The notes under the pieces: model-generated
The model's input: only the letters and a program-made list of their open reading frames with translations
The model's database searches: none
What the model was told of the DNA's origin: nothing
Translations under genes and position numbers: made by a program
Shown: in pieces, positions 12,001 to 24,376 of the stretch
Layout of the letters: each line of letters opens with the position of its first letter
Numbering within the stretch: position 1 is the first letter of the stretch
DNA from: Serilophus lunatus
Lineage: Eukaryota; Chordata; Aves; Passeriformes; Eurylaimidae
Length of the DNA stretch: 64,000 nt
NCBI GenBank assembly: GCA_013399895.1
Contig: VXBA01004881.1
Span: 1 to 64,000 of the forward strand
Reading direction: 5' to 3'

Positions 12001-14012
12001 GGACGAATGAAGCTTTGACCAATTAGCTTATTGTCTTTCCTCTGAGCCATGCAATTGTATTTGCTTCTGCATTTGTTGCCTTTGATGTCAGCTGCTCCCA
12101 CAGCCACATGTGATGAATCTTTTTGGGGGCTGAGAATATCTTTCTTTTTCTCCCTCTCCTGTGCCTCAGACAGTTTTTCACTCCAGTTGCTGCCTGAGAA
12201 CTGCTCTCAAATTGCTCTCAGTTGCTCCCAATCCCCTCTTCTCACCCCATTTGTTCTCCTGGCAGTTCAACTTTGTTCTGTGACCCATATCCTTTCAATT
12301 CAGCCGTCAGGCCATGCCCAGTGTATTGATGGTGTCTATAGGTAAGTGACCTTTTCTGCAGCTCATCCAAGTGCCTTTTAGTTCTCTTATGTGGGACTAA
12401 ATGCTGTGAAAGATTGCAGTTAAAAAAAAAATATTCCTGTGCATGGTTAATTTTGCCTGTGCCAAGAGTTTACTTCTTTGCATCTTTCCAGATGAGTAAA
12501 TGCATTTGCTCTTCAATGAGGCACAGTAGGCTCAAGTTTTCTCATAAAATTTGTCAGCAAGTGAACAGGATGGCTGTCCACCATCAGGAGCCAGCAATGT
12601 TACTGGCAGTAAAGATGAGGGTCGGGTTTTTCAGTGATGAACCATGTTTAACTGTTTTTACTGAAACACAATGACAAAAGCAAGGCTTATAAACTGGTAA
12701 TTTCCCCAGAAGCACTTGGATAATCTGCAGGTTAAAACTATGCCATTCTCCTCTAAACACCATCCTTAGAATAGGGTTGTCTAAAACATTCCTGAATATT
12801 ATTTTCTTACAGGCAAGAGTATTTGCAGCATAACATCTGCTCAAAGAACTCTCTAAAATGAAGTAAAGGTAAATGAAGGAAAAGTTGAAAGGGATACTCT
12901 TTCAAAATCTGAATGTTGTGTAAGGACTGTGGTAGGAAACATTTACTGCCCATGATACTACAGAAACCTTTTTCTCTGCACATTTCTCTACATTACTGTA
13001 TGCTCAGGTATATCTCAGCCTGAAGACGAGAGGCACAGCATAATTGATGTCTGCACATATTAACTCTCCCATTCCACAATGGCACTGCTGCTTCTATACT
13101 GTCTGTTATGAGCAGACCACCCTCCTGCACATGCACAGTATGTGCTAACTGGTACCAGTGTTAGTAGTAGGGAGAGCCCAGTTGATTTTTTTATGCTTTG
13201 TCATTTCATTTCTAAATTGCCAATAGCTGGTGATGAAAACAAGGCTCAAGAACTACTACAAAGCTCCATACAAAAGAGATGCATCTTTCCCTATGTGTGT
13301 TTTTACACACAGTACCTAACTGCATGTGGGCATCACAGGCAAAATACTATGTTATACCATTACTCTTCTATTCAGTAAAGGTGTGATACTCAAAGATAAA
13401 ACTATTTGGCTCCCAAGCATACACTGAGGAAGGAGGGAAAATGCATTGAGGCTCAGATAAATGCACAAACTCAGTCACAGGCTGTGAAATTCAAGTCTGA
13501 AGCTTGAGTTTGAAGCAAGGTCTTCCACTCTTGCTGAGAGAAACAGGAGCCCCAAAATACACTGAGTAATTTTCTATAAATTTTGAAAGAAAAGCATAGG
13601 AAAACCAAGGAAATTAATGGAAAAGCTTTTGCTTTAATTCTTCTTTCTTGGTTAAGATCAATGTCTCCACTTCTTCCTGCATATATACAAAGTCTAAAAT
13701 ACCTCATTCCAGTGAAAGTATGGGGGCGCATCTGCACCAAGATTTACATGGCCTGTGTCTTCCATCTAACAATCTGAGTAACCTCTTCATTATCTCCTTG
13801 TTTAGTGAGTTTAAAAAGCATGCTACATTTAGCCCTGGAATTAGCAGATGCCTTGTTACATCAGAGGTTTAATTTGTTGGAGGCAAAATACACTAATAAG
13901 TAACAGACATACATTCTTCATGCCTCAAGGTAACTGGGTTTATTTTTATTTACAGAGCATCCTTATATAGCTCAAACAACTTGCCCAAGCAGAGAGGAGA
14001 CGAACTGCCAGT

Positions 14013-14470
14013 GACTGCCCTTCCTCCTGACAGAGTGCCCAGACTGACTGTGCATTGCAGGACAAAAAACGTAACAGGAGACACAGAGGGGATGTCATAT
14101 ACCGCAGACAGGGCACAGGGTTTTTAGTGGTTCAGAGGACAACAAATGCGCACCTCTCTCATCAATGCCCAGTAAAAAGCCATATCCATGAAGAAATTTA
14201 GAGAAACCGAAAAGGTCCTCAAAAACAAGTGAGGTTTGTTTTTTGAATAATGATAATGTACTGAGGAAAGCCATTATCCTATTTATGGTTTGTTGCTCAG
14301 ACTCCCAGCCAACAGCGCACCATACTCTGTGAATATATACATTCTAATGATATGATGAGGCAGGACACAGATGTTATGGGTTTGTCACACAGTCCTGCAT
14401 GGTTTGGCTTAACCAGCATGTAATTGCTAAGCATAAGAAGCATTTACAATTTATAATGACTGCCAGGCCA
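14013..14470 (+). repeat. Diverged direct repeat, copy B
   Basis: Partner of 6753-7195, about 7.26 kb further right and in the same orientation. Homology runs from a tgtgcat..cagg segment through gtttttagtgg, gcacctct.tcatca, aatttagagaaac, tatttatggtttgtt and gtcacacagtcctg to gactgccaggcca. It is not a CR1. Confidence 0.8.
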
Positions 14471-17400
14471 GTACCTACTAATCGGTGTAGCATGATTGCA
14501 CATGACAACAAGACAGAAGGGAGCATAATAAGGAAGTGATAAAGGGAAGGGTCCAGGGGACCAGTCCAAGGAACAGCAAAACTGCATTCAAAACAATCTG
14601 AGTAGAAACTGTGTAGCAATTTTGTTACATTGAAGCAGAATTGAAACGATTTGTATTGACTAAAGAATGAAAGGAGAGTCTGTTCTCAAATACTGTAAAA
14701 GACCACTCCTTGCTCATCTCAAGGGATGGTCAGGCAATAGAAAATCTAAAAAATTAGGATCATTATCACTTGTCTCTTCCCAACAGACCCACTGAGGTGG
14801 TGATGAGTCTCTGAATCACCATTCTCACCTCCCTTTGTTTACGCGCTTTTGTAGTCAAAGTCTTCCAAGATTTAAAAAATTTGGGCATTTTAAATATAGG
14901 CTTCTTCCCTTCATGCCCATCTAACATGTTACTTCCCAAGCAAACCTGTTAAAGGTCATAACTATTTGCAATTCTTCCTGAACTCAATTTCAGATTTCTT
15001 TAAATCCTTGGTCTCTGATCAGTCCTCCAAATATTTGTAGAACAGAAAATTAGAGGCCACTGTTGTCAGTTAAATTTGTTATGAATAGTCTAAGTCTACA
15101 CGACATGACAAGTTAGACAAATGCTCAGAAAAATTGGATTACAAGACAAAAGGTGAATGGTTAATATAGCACAAGCAGGGATTTACTTGTAAGTGGGGCT
15201 GGATTTTCAAAGAGCATTGAGTTTTGCAGCATTTCAAGGTTAGAGTCTTACCTCTTCTGTACAATTTTGTCTCTTAAGAGACAAATGAAGGAAGACCAAG
15301 GGCCTGAACTGGGATCTGAGGTCCACATGGGCCTTTATCCTCATTGCACAAATCTAGCCCCCACTTCATAGCAGGTTTGCTCCGGAGACAATGTCTGAGG
15401 CATGTCTGAAACAGTGCTGGATGATGGAGGCTCAGTGCCCAAACTCACTTTTCAGCTCTTTTTCATTTGGCAATGCAGACATACACTTAGAATCCTTTCA
15501 CTGTCTCTTCAAATGGTCAATACAGAAGCCAATGCAAACTTTGGGAAAGCTGCCTTATCTCCTTTTGGGTATGCCCCTGTCCCTCCACCGAGCACTGTGA
15601 AAGCCAAGGCAATTTGGTGACTAAATCCTTGTGTAAATCTAGCCATTTATGAAAGAAAGGAACAAACTGAGATTCTTGTGGGATTTTAATTTTATTCTTC
15701 CCAAATATTTGAAGTGTTGAGGAATACATATGGTGCAGGTAACTCAGTGTGCAGCTGTATAGTGCCAACTATAGGTTGAGTTTTGGGTGGTGCAAGCCCA
15801 AGTCAAGAGGTTGTGAACTGGTGCTGATCTTTTGAACAACAAAGAATGCAGGGACCTGGGGCACCAGCCAGGTGAATGGACACTCAGAGACATGGGAAGA
15901 GCTGAGGGCTCAGCTGCAAGAACTCAGATTTTCACACATGTAGACTGTAAGGGTATGAAAACCCAGGGTTTCCTTTGTTCAAGTTGCCTCCTCAGAGGCA
16001 CCAGCTCAAACTGTTGCTGCACCATGATAAAATTACTTAAAGGAACCAGAGGTCTCAGACTGTGCTATGGGAAACTTGGTGTTGAGCTTTTAAGGGAACC
16101 TGGCACAACTGTGTGAGTGGGGTGTGTGGGGAGCCAAGCCAGGCACTGTCAGCTCACTGGAGCCACCCGCTGTGAAGGGGCTTTGGCCCCAGCAGTGACA
16201 GTCTTGGAGGGTGGGTGTCCCCTGAATGATCAGACAGCAATGTTTCTTTAACAAAGAGCCATCATGTATTTATGAAGATGTTATTTCAAGCATTTTAGAA
16301 TACATTAGCTTATCTGAACTTTCAACTAGAAATACATTATTTGTTTTCATTATTACCTGGTTCTGTTTATGATCAGAAAAAAAGAAGCATATTGTGTAAC
16401 CAAACAAAATATTGTGAATAGGCAAAATGATTGGTTTTTCAACAATCTGAATGCAGAAATATCTTTATACAAATGGATTCCATAGTACTTATGAATATAG
16501 ATGACCAAAAAGAGGAATTTCTGTCAAGTGAGAAGACAGGATATGTCCAAACGCCTTTACACTTCCAAACAGGAGAAGAGGCATGAATTCTGCATTTTAG
16601 GGAAGTTATAGCTCAGGCAAGGAAAGATAAATAATAATAGTATGTCCTAAGCCTTGAATGGCAATTGAAGGGCTCTACCCTTTGAAAAATGAGACTCTAG
16701 AACTCAAAAAAGAATCCCTTTAGCACTTTCAGAGGACATAGATAAACAATAATACTAAATTAATCTTTTTTTTATAAAATTTGAGTTCTATCAAGCAAGT
16801 TCTCTCTAAGCATCCTGGATCCTCCCAGCTTGAGGAAACAAATGTTATGTGTTGATGGAAACATTTCAGAAAAAAAAATTAAACCATCTTCCTGTGGTAA
16901 ATTTTGATTTTTATGAGAACCACATTTTCCATTTTTAAGGTAGAATTTCCAAGTAACTCTTAACTAGGACTAACAAATATATCCATAACCATCAGGAATC
17001 ATTGGTTAGCAAATGGAAAGAAATTTCAGGTTCAAAACAAACAATGTGGGTTTGCAACCTTTTGCAGTATCATAATAGGCATCACGATAACCAGCCTTTA
17101 GTCCCCCTAACACCCAACAGCAAGGCATTGTTCACTCCTTCAATTCTTGCAAAGAAAACAAAAATGTCAGCCCTGAATGCTCAACCACCAGCAAGCAAAT
17201 AGAGACAACACAAAATACATTCTTTGCACGTCTCTCAGTTTTGACTGGTTGGGGTCCTGACTCATGAGTGTCGAAAGTCTGGGGTTGTCAGCACTGCTTT
17301 TGTTTGTCACTAATAATCACCCATCCCAGGGAACATGTGGTTTACTGTCTCATGCCAGGCCTCTGATCCTAGGGGTTGAGGTTCCTTGGTGAGACAGCCT

Positions 17401-18280
17401 CTCCCAGCTCCAAGACACGTTCTTCCGCATTATCGGAATATTTTATTTTTTTTAAGCAGCAACTGTAAAATAAATAGATCTTTCCCTTGACAGACATTAT
17501 GATTTTTATTTTTTTAAGATTAATTTTGTTAGCCACAGAACTTTTGCGATATTTCAAGACCACTGATAACTGGCAGGATGGAAAAGAACACAAGTACATC
17601 CAGTCTGCTGTTTGTTTGGTTTTACTTACTTTCTCTGCTATGGCTAGAGACTGCTGGAATTATCCTTTTCATGGAAATAAAGTTAAGCAGTTGGGATTTT
17701 CTATGAAAATACTTAGCTGAGTCATAAGGGTTGGGGAAAAAGTAACACAGCGGGAGCTGACAATTGTATTGAGTTGTCTGGTCACCAAAGGTACATTCTT
17801 CAGAAGTTCACAGATAAGTTGCATTTTCTAATGTGTTTTCATTCTCTGCCCTCTGCCTGATAGAAGTCCCAAGACTATTCACTTGGTTTCCTATATTGCC
17901 TCTTACAGAGAGATTCAGGGTGTCCATAAATACCACCCGCTCCAGAGAAGACAATGCAGAATTCTTCTACGGCAGCCATTCTAGGAAGAACCTCCCATAA
18001 GAAAAGACTCCAGTCCATTTTTTGCTTGGCAATATCTCTGTGCTAACAAGCAAGTCTCCTTCTACCGTTGACGATAACCAATGTCCATTCCCTCCTCCCA
18101 GTTTCTTCTGGGAATGTGGTAATCTCAGAACTACTCCAAAATTAGTCCTACAAGCAGGTCATATAGACAGAAATTTAGTGCAAATATCTTATGGGACCAA
18201 AGAGTTAAGCCAAAGGGCCAGTTGCCTAAAGAGGGATTCATCTCTACCAGCATCTAACATCTAATATGTAATTATCCCAG

Positions 18281-18490
18281 TACAAGGAAAATTTTTACAG
18301 TGAGTATAGTCATTCACTGGAACAACTTCCACAGGGGCATGGAGGTGTTCCCGCTACTGGAGGGTTTTCCAGATGTGACTGGACAGGGTGATAAACAACC
18401 TCAGTAAGGCTCCCTTTCCCCCATTAGGTTGGAACAGATGATCTTTCGAGTTCCCTTTTGGCCTGGACAACTCCATGATTCTATGATACA
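18281..18490 (+). mobile_element. CR1 LINE 3' fragment
   Basis: Sense CR1 3' end (cactggaacaacttccacag ... gttggaacagatgatctttc) ending in ctccatgattctatgata. It is truncated at the 5' side, as is normal for CR1. Confidence 0.8.
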
Positions 18491-18554
18491 TATCAACACT
18501 TTAACTAGTAGTCCAGATTTCTCTGTGGTTTTAAGCCATTGAAAGGACTAAAAA

Positions 18555-18962
18555 AGAAGTCTTATGGGAAACAGCTGAGGGACATGGGGTTGTTTAGTCT
18601 TGAGAAAAGGAAGACCTTATTGCTCTCTATAGCTACCTGAAAGGAGATTGTAGTGAGGTGTGGGTCAGCCTCTTCTCCCAGGTAACAAGCAACTGTACAA
18701 GCCTCAGGTTGTGCCAGGGAAGGTTTAGATTGGGTATGAGGACAAATTTCTTCACTGAAAGGGTGATCAAGGATTGGAACAGGCTGTCCAGGAAAATGGA
18801 GGAATCACCATCCCTGGAAGTATCCAAAAAGCATGTGGATCTGGCACTTAGGAACATGGTTCAGTGATGCACTTGGCAGTGCTGGGTTAACAGTTGGACT
18901 CGATGATCTTAGAGGTCTTTTCTAGCCTTAATGATTCTATGATTCTATGTTTCTATGATTGC
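18555..18962 (+). mobile_element. CR1 LINE 3' fragment, second copy
   Basis: A second sense CR1 begins about 65 bp after the first. It contains agctgagggacatggggttg, an ORF2 remnant (FRLGMRTNFFTERVIKDWN) and the 3' end gttggactcgatgatcttag. It finishes with three ATTCTATG-like octamers. It is better preserved than the upstream copy and from a different CR1 subfamily. Confidence 0.9.
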
Positions 18963-21900
18963 TAAAAATATTGAGACCAATTTATTTGGTCTGTTTTCAA
19001 ATCTGTACATGAAATGAAACAAATCATGCCCTAGAAGGAGACTTTTCTGTCTGGTTTTGTTTTTCCTGAGTTCTATAGGGAATTTCTGGCAGCTTCTTCC
19101 ATCATATGCAGGAATCACCCCTCATGTGCCTACATTAAATGACATTTCAGCTCTGATAGACTACGCTTACGAAGTAGAAGCCTTTTATTACATTTTATTT
19201 TATGATTGGGATCTCAGCTATACACCAAATCTCTGTTGTAATTTCCAACTGGAGAGGGAAGGTCTTCAAAACCTTACTAATTTCACTAGGAAGGCCACTC
19301 TGCTCAAGCAATATCTAAAGGACCTGGACTCACGGAGATCTTCAGACAACTGAGATACTTCTTGCTGTTCACACACTTGCTTCTTGGTAGCAACATTGTT
19401 CCCAGAAAGGAACTATGCCTGTTTAACCTGAGTAGAGTTTAAATTGCCCAGCCTTGTACTCCAAGAGCTGGTCCTCACTGCTAGACTCTATCGCAAAATT
19501 GACTTTACAGTTTTAACCAAGACTTGCTGCAAAATATCCTATGAATATAATAGAATGAACAATAGAAATTAACATTATGACTGTAGCCCTATAAACTGGA
19601 GTCTTCCTTAAAGACATGGAATTTCTTGGCCTCCCTTCTAGGTCTGCTTATGCATTTTACACTTTCTTTTTAAGCTGCTTTGGAGAAAATGCATAAACAG
19701 TTGTATTAGAGCTAGCCACTTTCTGAAAATAAGACTTAAATGCACTGGAAAATGTGTTTCCCTGTCCACCTGAGCATAAAGATATTGGCCTGACTATTCA
19801 TTGTCTGGAGCTTCATGTTATCAGCCATGTCAAAAGGAATGAAGGGGAGATGTTCTTTCAAAACCAGGATATCCAGCATCAAATCATCCTCTTAGCCCTT
19901 CAAAAGTTCATTGCAGAAGTTCTCAGTAGTGACACATATCTGAACTAGTCTCAGGACAGATTTTACCTGAGGACAAACAAACCAATGGAGTTAGTCAGCA
20001 GTGGGCCTTGGACTGAGACACAGCTGTATTCCTCTAGTGGAGATAATGCCATCTTCAACATGAAGTAGTATGTGCTGCTATACTGTCATATAGTAATATT
20101 TATACATAGGCCAAGGACATTGTCCTGCATATTTCTGGAAAGTAAAACTGTAGTGCTGTAAAATTAGCCTCTAGCAGAAGAAACAGATTTTCAGTCTCAT
20201 AAAATAAATCTCCTATATTTATTTCTGACTCTGAACCTCAAAAATTACAATAACCCAGTAAGGAGTACTAGCTATTCATTTTCCTCTTGATTCTTACCCA
20301 TTAGTGTATCAAAGTGGCAATTTTCCAAACAGGCATTTTACTGACCCTTTCTACAGAGGCCAGACACAGCAAGATATGTAGACGTTTCTGTAGAAAATTT
20401 CCTCACTATTAAGTAGTAGAGACACTGGATGTCTCCATCTCAGACATCCATAAGTCATCTTGATTTGTTAGATGCACTGGCTTTTATAAAACCTCAAGGT
20501 AAGAACAGCCATGGGAATAACAAGCCTTGTCAGCTTCATTCTGATATGTTCTTAGCAACAGTCAATAACAAAGGTGTCATTATTTGCATAATGTCATCAG
20601 TCTTCCAATTTTCCAGATTTTCCAATAACTAGGAATGACAGTTTAAATAATTGTCTAATCTGAAATCAGGACTAATATTTTCTGCATCCACTTTTCGCTT
20701 TAAAATTCTTAGACTGCAACTATCTGTGGTGTCTACACAAATGCATCTCTCAAATGTTTTGTGAAACTGCAGACTTGAGAACTGTTTATCTTCCTTCTCT
20801 CACCATCAAAAAATTCTGCCAACAGCTGGAATTGTGACATTGCACATGTGCTCTAAAGAGCTAAAAACTGCGGACTAACAAGCTTCCGGCTATAGTCTGC
20901 ATCCTAGGGTTACATATGGAGAACTGTGTTTATACAATGTACATATTTTAAACTGGCCTTATGCCCAGGTATTTGCAGATTCATAGCAGTTCAGGTATTC
21001 AGCTAAACATGAGCTTATGCTTGTAGCCTGTGAAGAACAAGCAGACAGGCACAAGGTAGGCAATGCCAAATTTGATGACATAAATAAGCATGTTCATCTT
21101 TGAAATCCATTACTAATATTGGGCTTCACTAGTCCTGAAGTTTTGACTTAACATCTCTATCTGGACTTTTATTTCTGGTTCTGCAAAGCATGATATTTTC
21201 TTCTTTAGCTTTGCACTGGCTGGAAGTGCACACATACAAGCTAAAAGATCCATGCCTTTCTCCAAAGATTTATTACCAAGCGCTTACCTTACAGCAAAGT
21301 TGTCTGGTTTAATTTTTTGCATTACAACTCATTACATTGCCTATTTTTTGCTGCTGCTTAGATTTCCCCAGCTTCAACACCTCTTTGTTTTTCCAGTAAT
21401 CTCTGCTTTTTCATTGACCCATATACCCACAATTTGGCAATTGAGCTGTACTGAGTGGACCACTGGTGCCTGTGGGTAACCTCATTCACCTCTTGGCCAA
21501 CTGCTCTTCTCACTCTCTTGCAACACTAATCAAATGGGGAAATCCCCTTTGCAGAAACCCACCTCTGTCATCTTTACGGCTGGGTAAATGTGCATTTTAT
21601 TTAAATCTAGCATTGAAATCACAAACTTAATCATATTTCCTATAATCTGGAATTGCTACTCTTACTGTGACAAGGAAAGAGGTAACAGGGTTTTAAAGTA
21701 AAGCAGGGATTTTTAAAAGTAAACTTAGTTATAAGCCAGGTTCTACTGTGACCTCTAGATCAAAGTGATTAAAAGGAGATGTAGAAAAATGTAAATACCT
21801 AAAAATGGGTCAATATCCTTTAAATAGTCCCAGAACATTGCTATCCCATGGATATTGCTGATGCTGAATCTCTGTGATGGTGTTTTTGGTCAAGTGAGGG

Positions 21901-23868
21901 TGGGGAGGCAGGTGGAAGGTGTGGAAGGTCACTTAAAGCTCCTGAAAATAAATATGCATCTATCTCAAAGATATGGTTCATATGTAAGGAATTGATAGGA
22001 AAGGTTTGCTTCATAAGATGCCAAAGCTCACAGCTTTACCTTCAACTTCCAGGGTTGTATGTTCATAATGTAAGAGACATATACATTTGAAACTTACCTA
22101 ATAAGAGACTATACTTCTAAGAAAAAAAGTCTAAGTATAGAAAATTTTTCCATAGCATTCAAAAGATTTATTTTTGTTTCATTTTTTTCCTTAAAAGGCT
22201 GTTGGAATTGTCAGTAACTAGTACAAAGATTAGAACTGAATAGAAAAACTGGTATAAAGCTATGTATAAGCTAGGGAGGTACAGAAAAATGGAGTAATAT
22301 AAAACAGCAGTAAAAACTGGGCCGGATGTACTCACTCATTGCTAGGCATGTTACATGATTAATCACTTGTCCTCATTGTAACAATGAAGCCAGGAAATCC
22401 ACAAAACCTCAGTATGTATGTAATAGTGCATTTCTAGCTAACAAATTACAGCTATCAAGCTACAGAAAGAAGCATGCACCACATTTACTACAGTTTAACA
22501 CACTGGCCTTCCCTGAAAACCTGGCAAAGTTTGCTACCATGCAAGCCATAACATCAAAATTCTGTATTTCAATGAGGGTAAAAATTCAAGCATTTAGCAT
22601 TTACATGAGATTCAGCCAGAAAGACCACAATCAGGGCAATTCGTGTAAAGGAATTCATTGTGAAGGTGATGGTCCAGCGAAGCCAAGAAATCCATGGCTA
22701 GCCATAAACAGATTAAACATTCTAAACAGGTTGTGGTGGCATTACCTGGAGCCAAAGCACAAGCCTGGCTGCATTTTATGTCAAACCACTGACCAGCCCT
22801 ATTGCCACTCGGAAAGTATGGCTGACATCCGATTGTGGGTCGCCCCAGGAGGTTCACCAAACCACCAGCAGTAGAGTGGTTATGCTGCTTTCTTCAAAAC
22901 ATTTTTGTGGCTTTCTTGAGAACACAGTTATTTGTCAGGTGAGTAGCACAGCCATGATGGTTTTATTTCATTGTTGCCATTATCTGTGCTTCAGTACCAT
23001 CCCAGAGGCCTCCCTTCTGTTTAGCTGTAAATAGTGTATGAAGAACCATTCTTTGGAGGGTCTGCAGGAATTGGAACACATTTTAAGGCTAACAAGGAGC
23101 ATTTTCAGTCTGAACTCCTGTACACCAAGCACAAAATAGCACCCAGTTATTTATATAACTCTACCTATTTTTTCTCTTTCAAATGTCAAAGAATATTTTA
23201 ATCTTCTAAGTTGTAATTTTGTGTCAATCCATAGCCAATACTTTCTCAATGTGAGATAACTGCAATTCTGAAATGGTTAATTCAGGTCTTCTCAAGGGGT
23301 GGTTAACTAGAAGTTGAATTAGCTCTCTGCACCTCAATTAACACATGATCATCTAATGTGACTATTAACGTCCATCTGCCACACGTTATTTCTCCTGACT
23401 TCTTTCCCCGAAACCTCATCAATCAAATTCAGCTTGCTCACAGAGAGGAGAGAGGGAGACAACTCCCACCATGTCCCTGGGCAAAGGGCAGAAGTGCAAA
23501 GGTCAGTTTCACTAAATGAGAAACAAAGAAGAATAAGACCTTCCCAAAAGACCTTCCAGAAGCTCCCATGTAAGAGCTGAGTGGCGAATTCCCTTATCTG
23601 TTATAGACATCATGCATCTTAGTACAGTCTTTACTGCTCTGGCTTTTGTGATAAAGTCATGCCCTTGGGAAAACAGTACAAAGAGGGACAATATCATGTG
23701 AACTTCAGATCCTTGCATTTCTCGTTCTCGAGAACTAGACTTTCTGGCCACATAGTCATGGGTTTGTTACTGCCTTGAAGGTGAGTCATCATCTAGAACG
23801 GGGAAAAAGACATTTCATCCTTATGACTCCCCACAGAAAAGGTTTCCAAAACAGAGTCAAGTACTTAG
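18963..23868. other. Intergenic, no gene seen
   Basis: Unique AT-rich DNA. The longest frames (about 98 and 111 codons near 19.1 and 22.5 kb) show no recognisable domain. No repeats were identified beyond the flanking CR1 copies. Confidence 0.65.
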
Positions 23869-24376
23869 AATGATAGGATGGTTCAGGTTGGAGGGGACTT
23901 TAAAGATCATCTAGGTCCAACCCCACTGCCATAAGCAGGGACACCTTCCACTAGACCAGGTTCCTCAGGGCTCCATCCAATCAGGCCGTGAATAATTCCA
24001 AGGATAGAGCACCCACAAATTCTCTGGGCAATCTATTCAAATTCAAGCCTTACCACCCTCACAGTAAGTAATTTCTTCCAAGTATCTAATTTAATCTAAA
24101 TCTCTCCTCTCAGATTAAAGCCTTTCCCCCCTGTCCTATCACTACATGCCCTTGTAAAAATTCCCCATCCCAGCTCTCTTGAAGCTCCCTTTAAGCACTG
24201 GAAGGCTGCTGTAAGGCCTCCCTGAAGCCACCTCTTCTCCAGGCTGAACAGCCCCAGCTCTCTCAGCCTGTCTTATTAGGAGAGGCGCTTTGGCCCTCTG
24301 ATCACCTTTTTGGCCTCCTCTGCAGCCACTCCAGCAGGTGCATGTCCTTCTTATGTTGGGGGCCCCAGAACTGAAT
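23869..24376 (-). mobile_element. CR1 LINE 3' fragment, antisense
   Basis: It begins agaatgataggatggttcag, then aagatcatctaggtccaacc, ctctgggcaatc, ccaccctcaca, tcttctccaggctgaacagc and catgtccttcttatgttggg. This is the classic antisense CR1 3' region, with no intact reading frame. Confidence 0.92.

Larger units (their letters stand above)
6176..18280. other. Intergenic, no gene seen
   Basis: Unique sequence except for the two copies of the direct repeat and simple A-runs near 6285 and 10266. It holds the hairpin at 6565 and the ERE palindrome at 9069. No open frame shows family resemblance. A 98-codon frame at 12049-12345 with a strong donor at its end is discussed under findings. Confidence 0.65.

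Noticed and set aside
6753..14470. Intact or recognisable endogenous retrovirus between the two direct repeats
   Set aside because: No gag, pol or env-like frames, primer-binding site or polypurine tract could be recognised; the repeats alone do not show a provirus.
19057..19353. 98-codon plus-strand frame after the second CR1
   Set aside because: Looks protein-like in places, but has no recognised homology and no splice or promoter evidence.
22539..22874. 111-codon plus-strand frame overlapping an 82-codon minus frame
   Set aside because: Overlapping open frames on both strands with no recognised motif are typical of chance.
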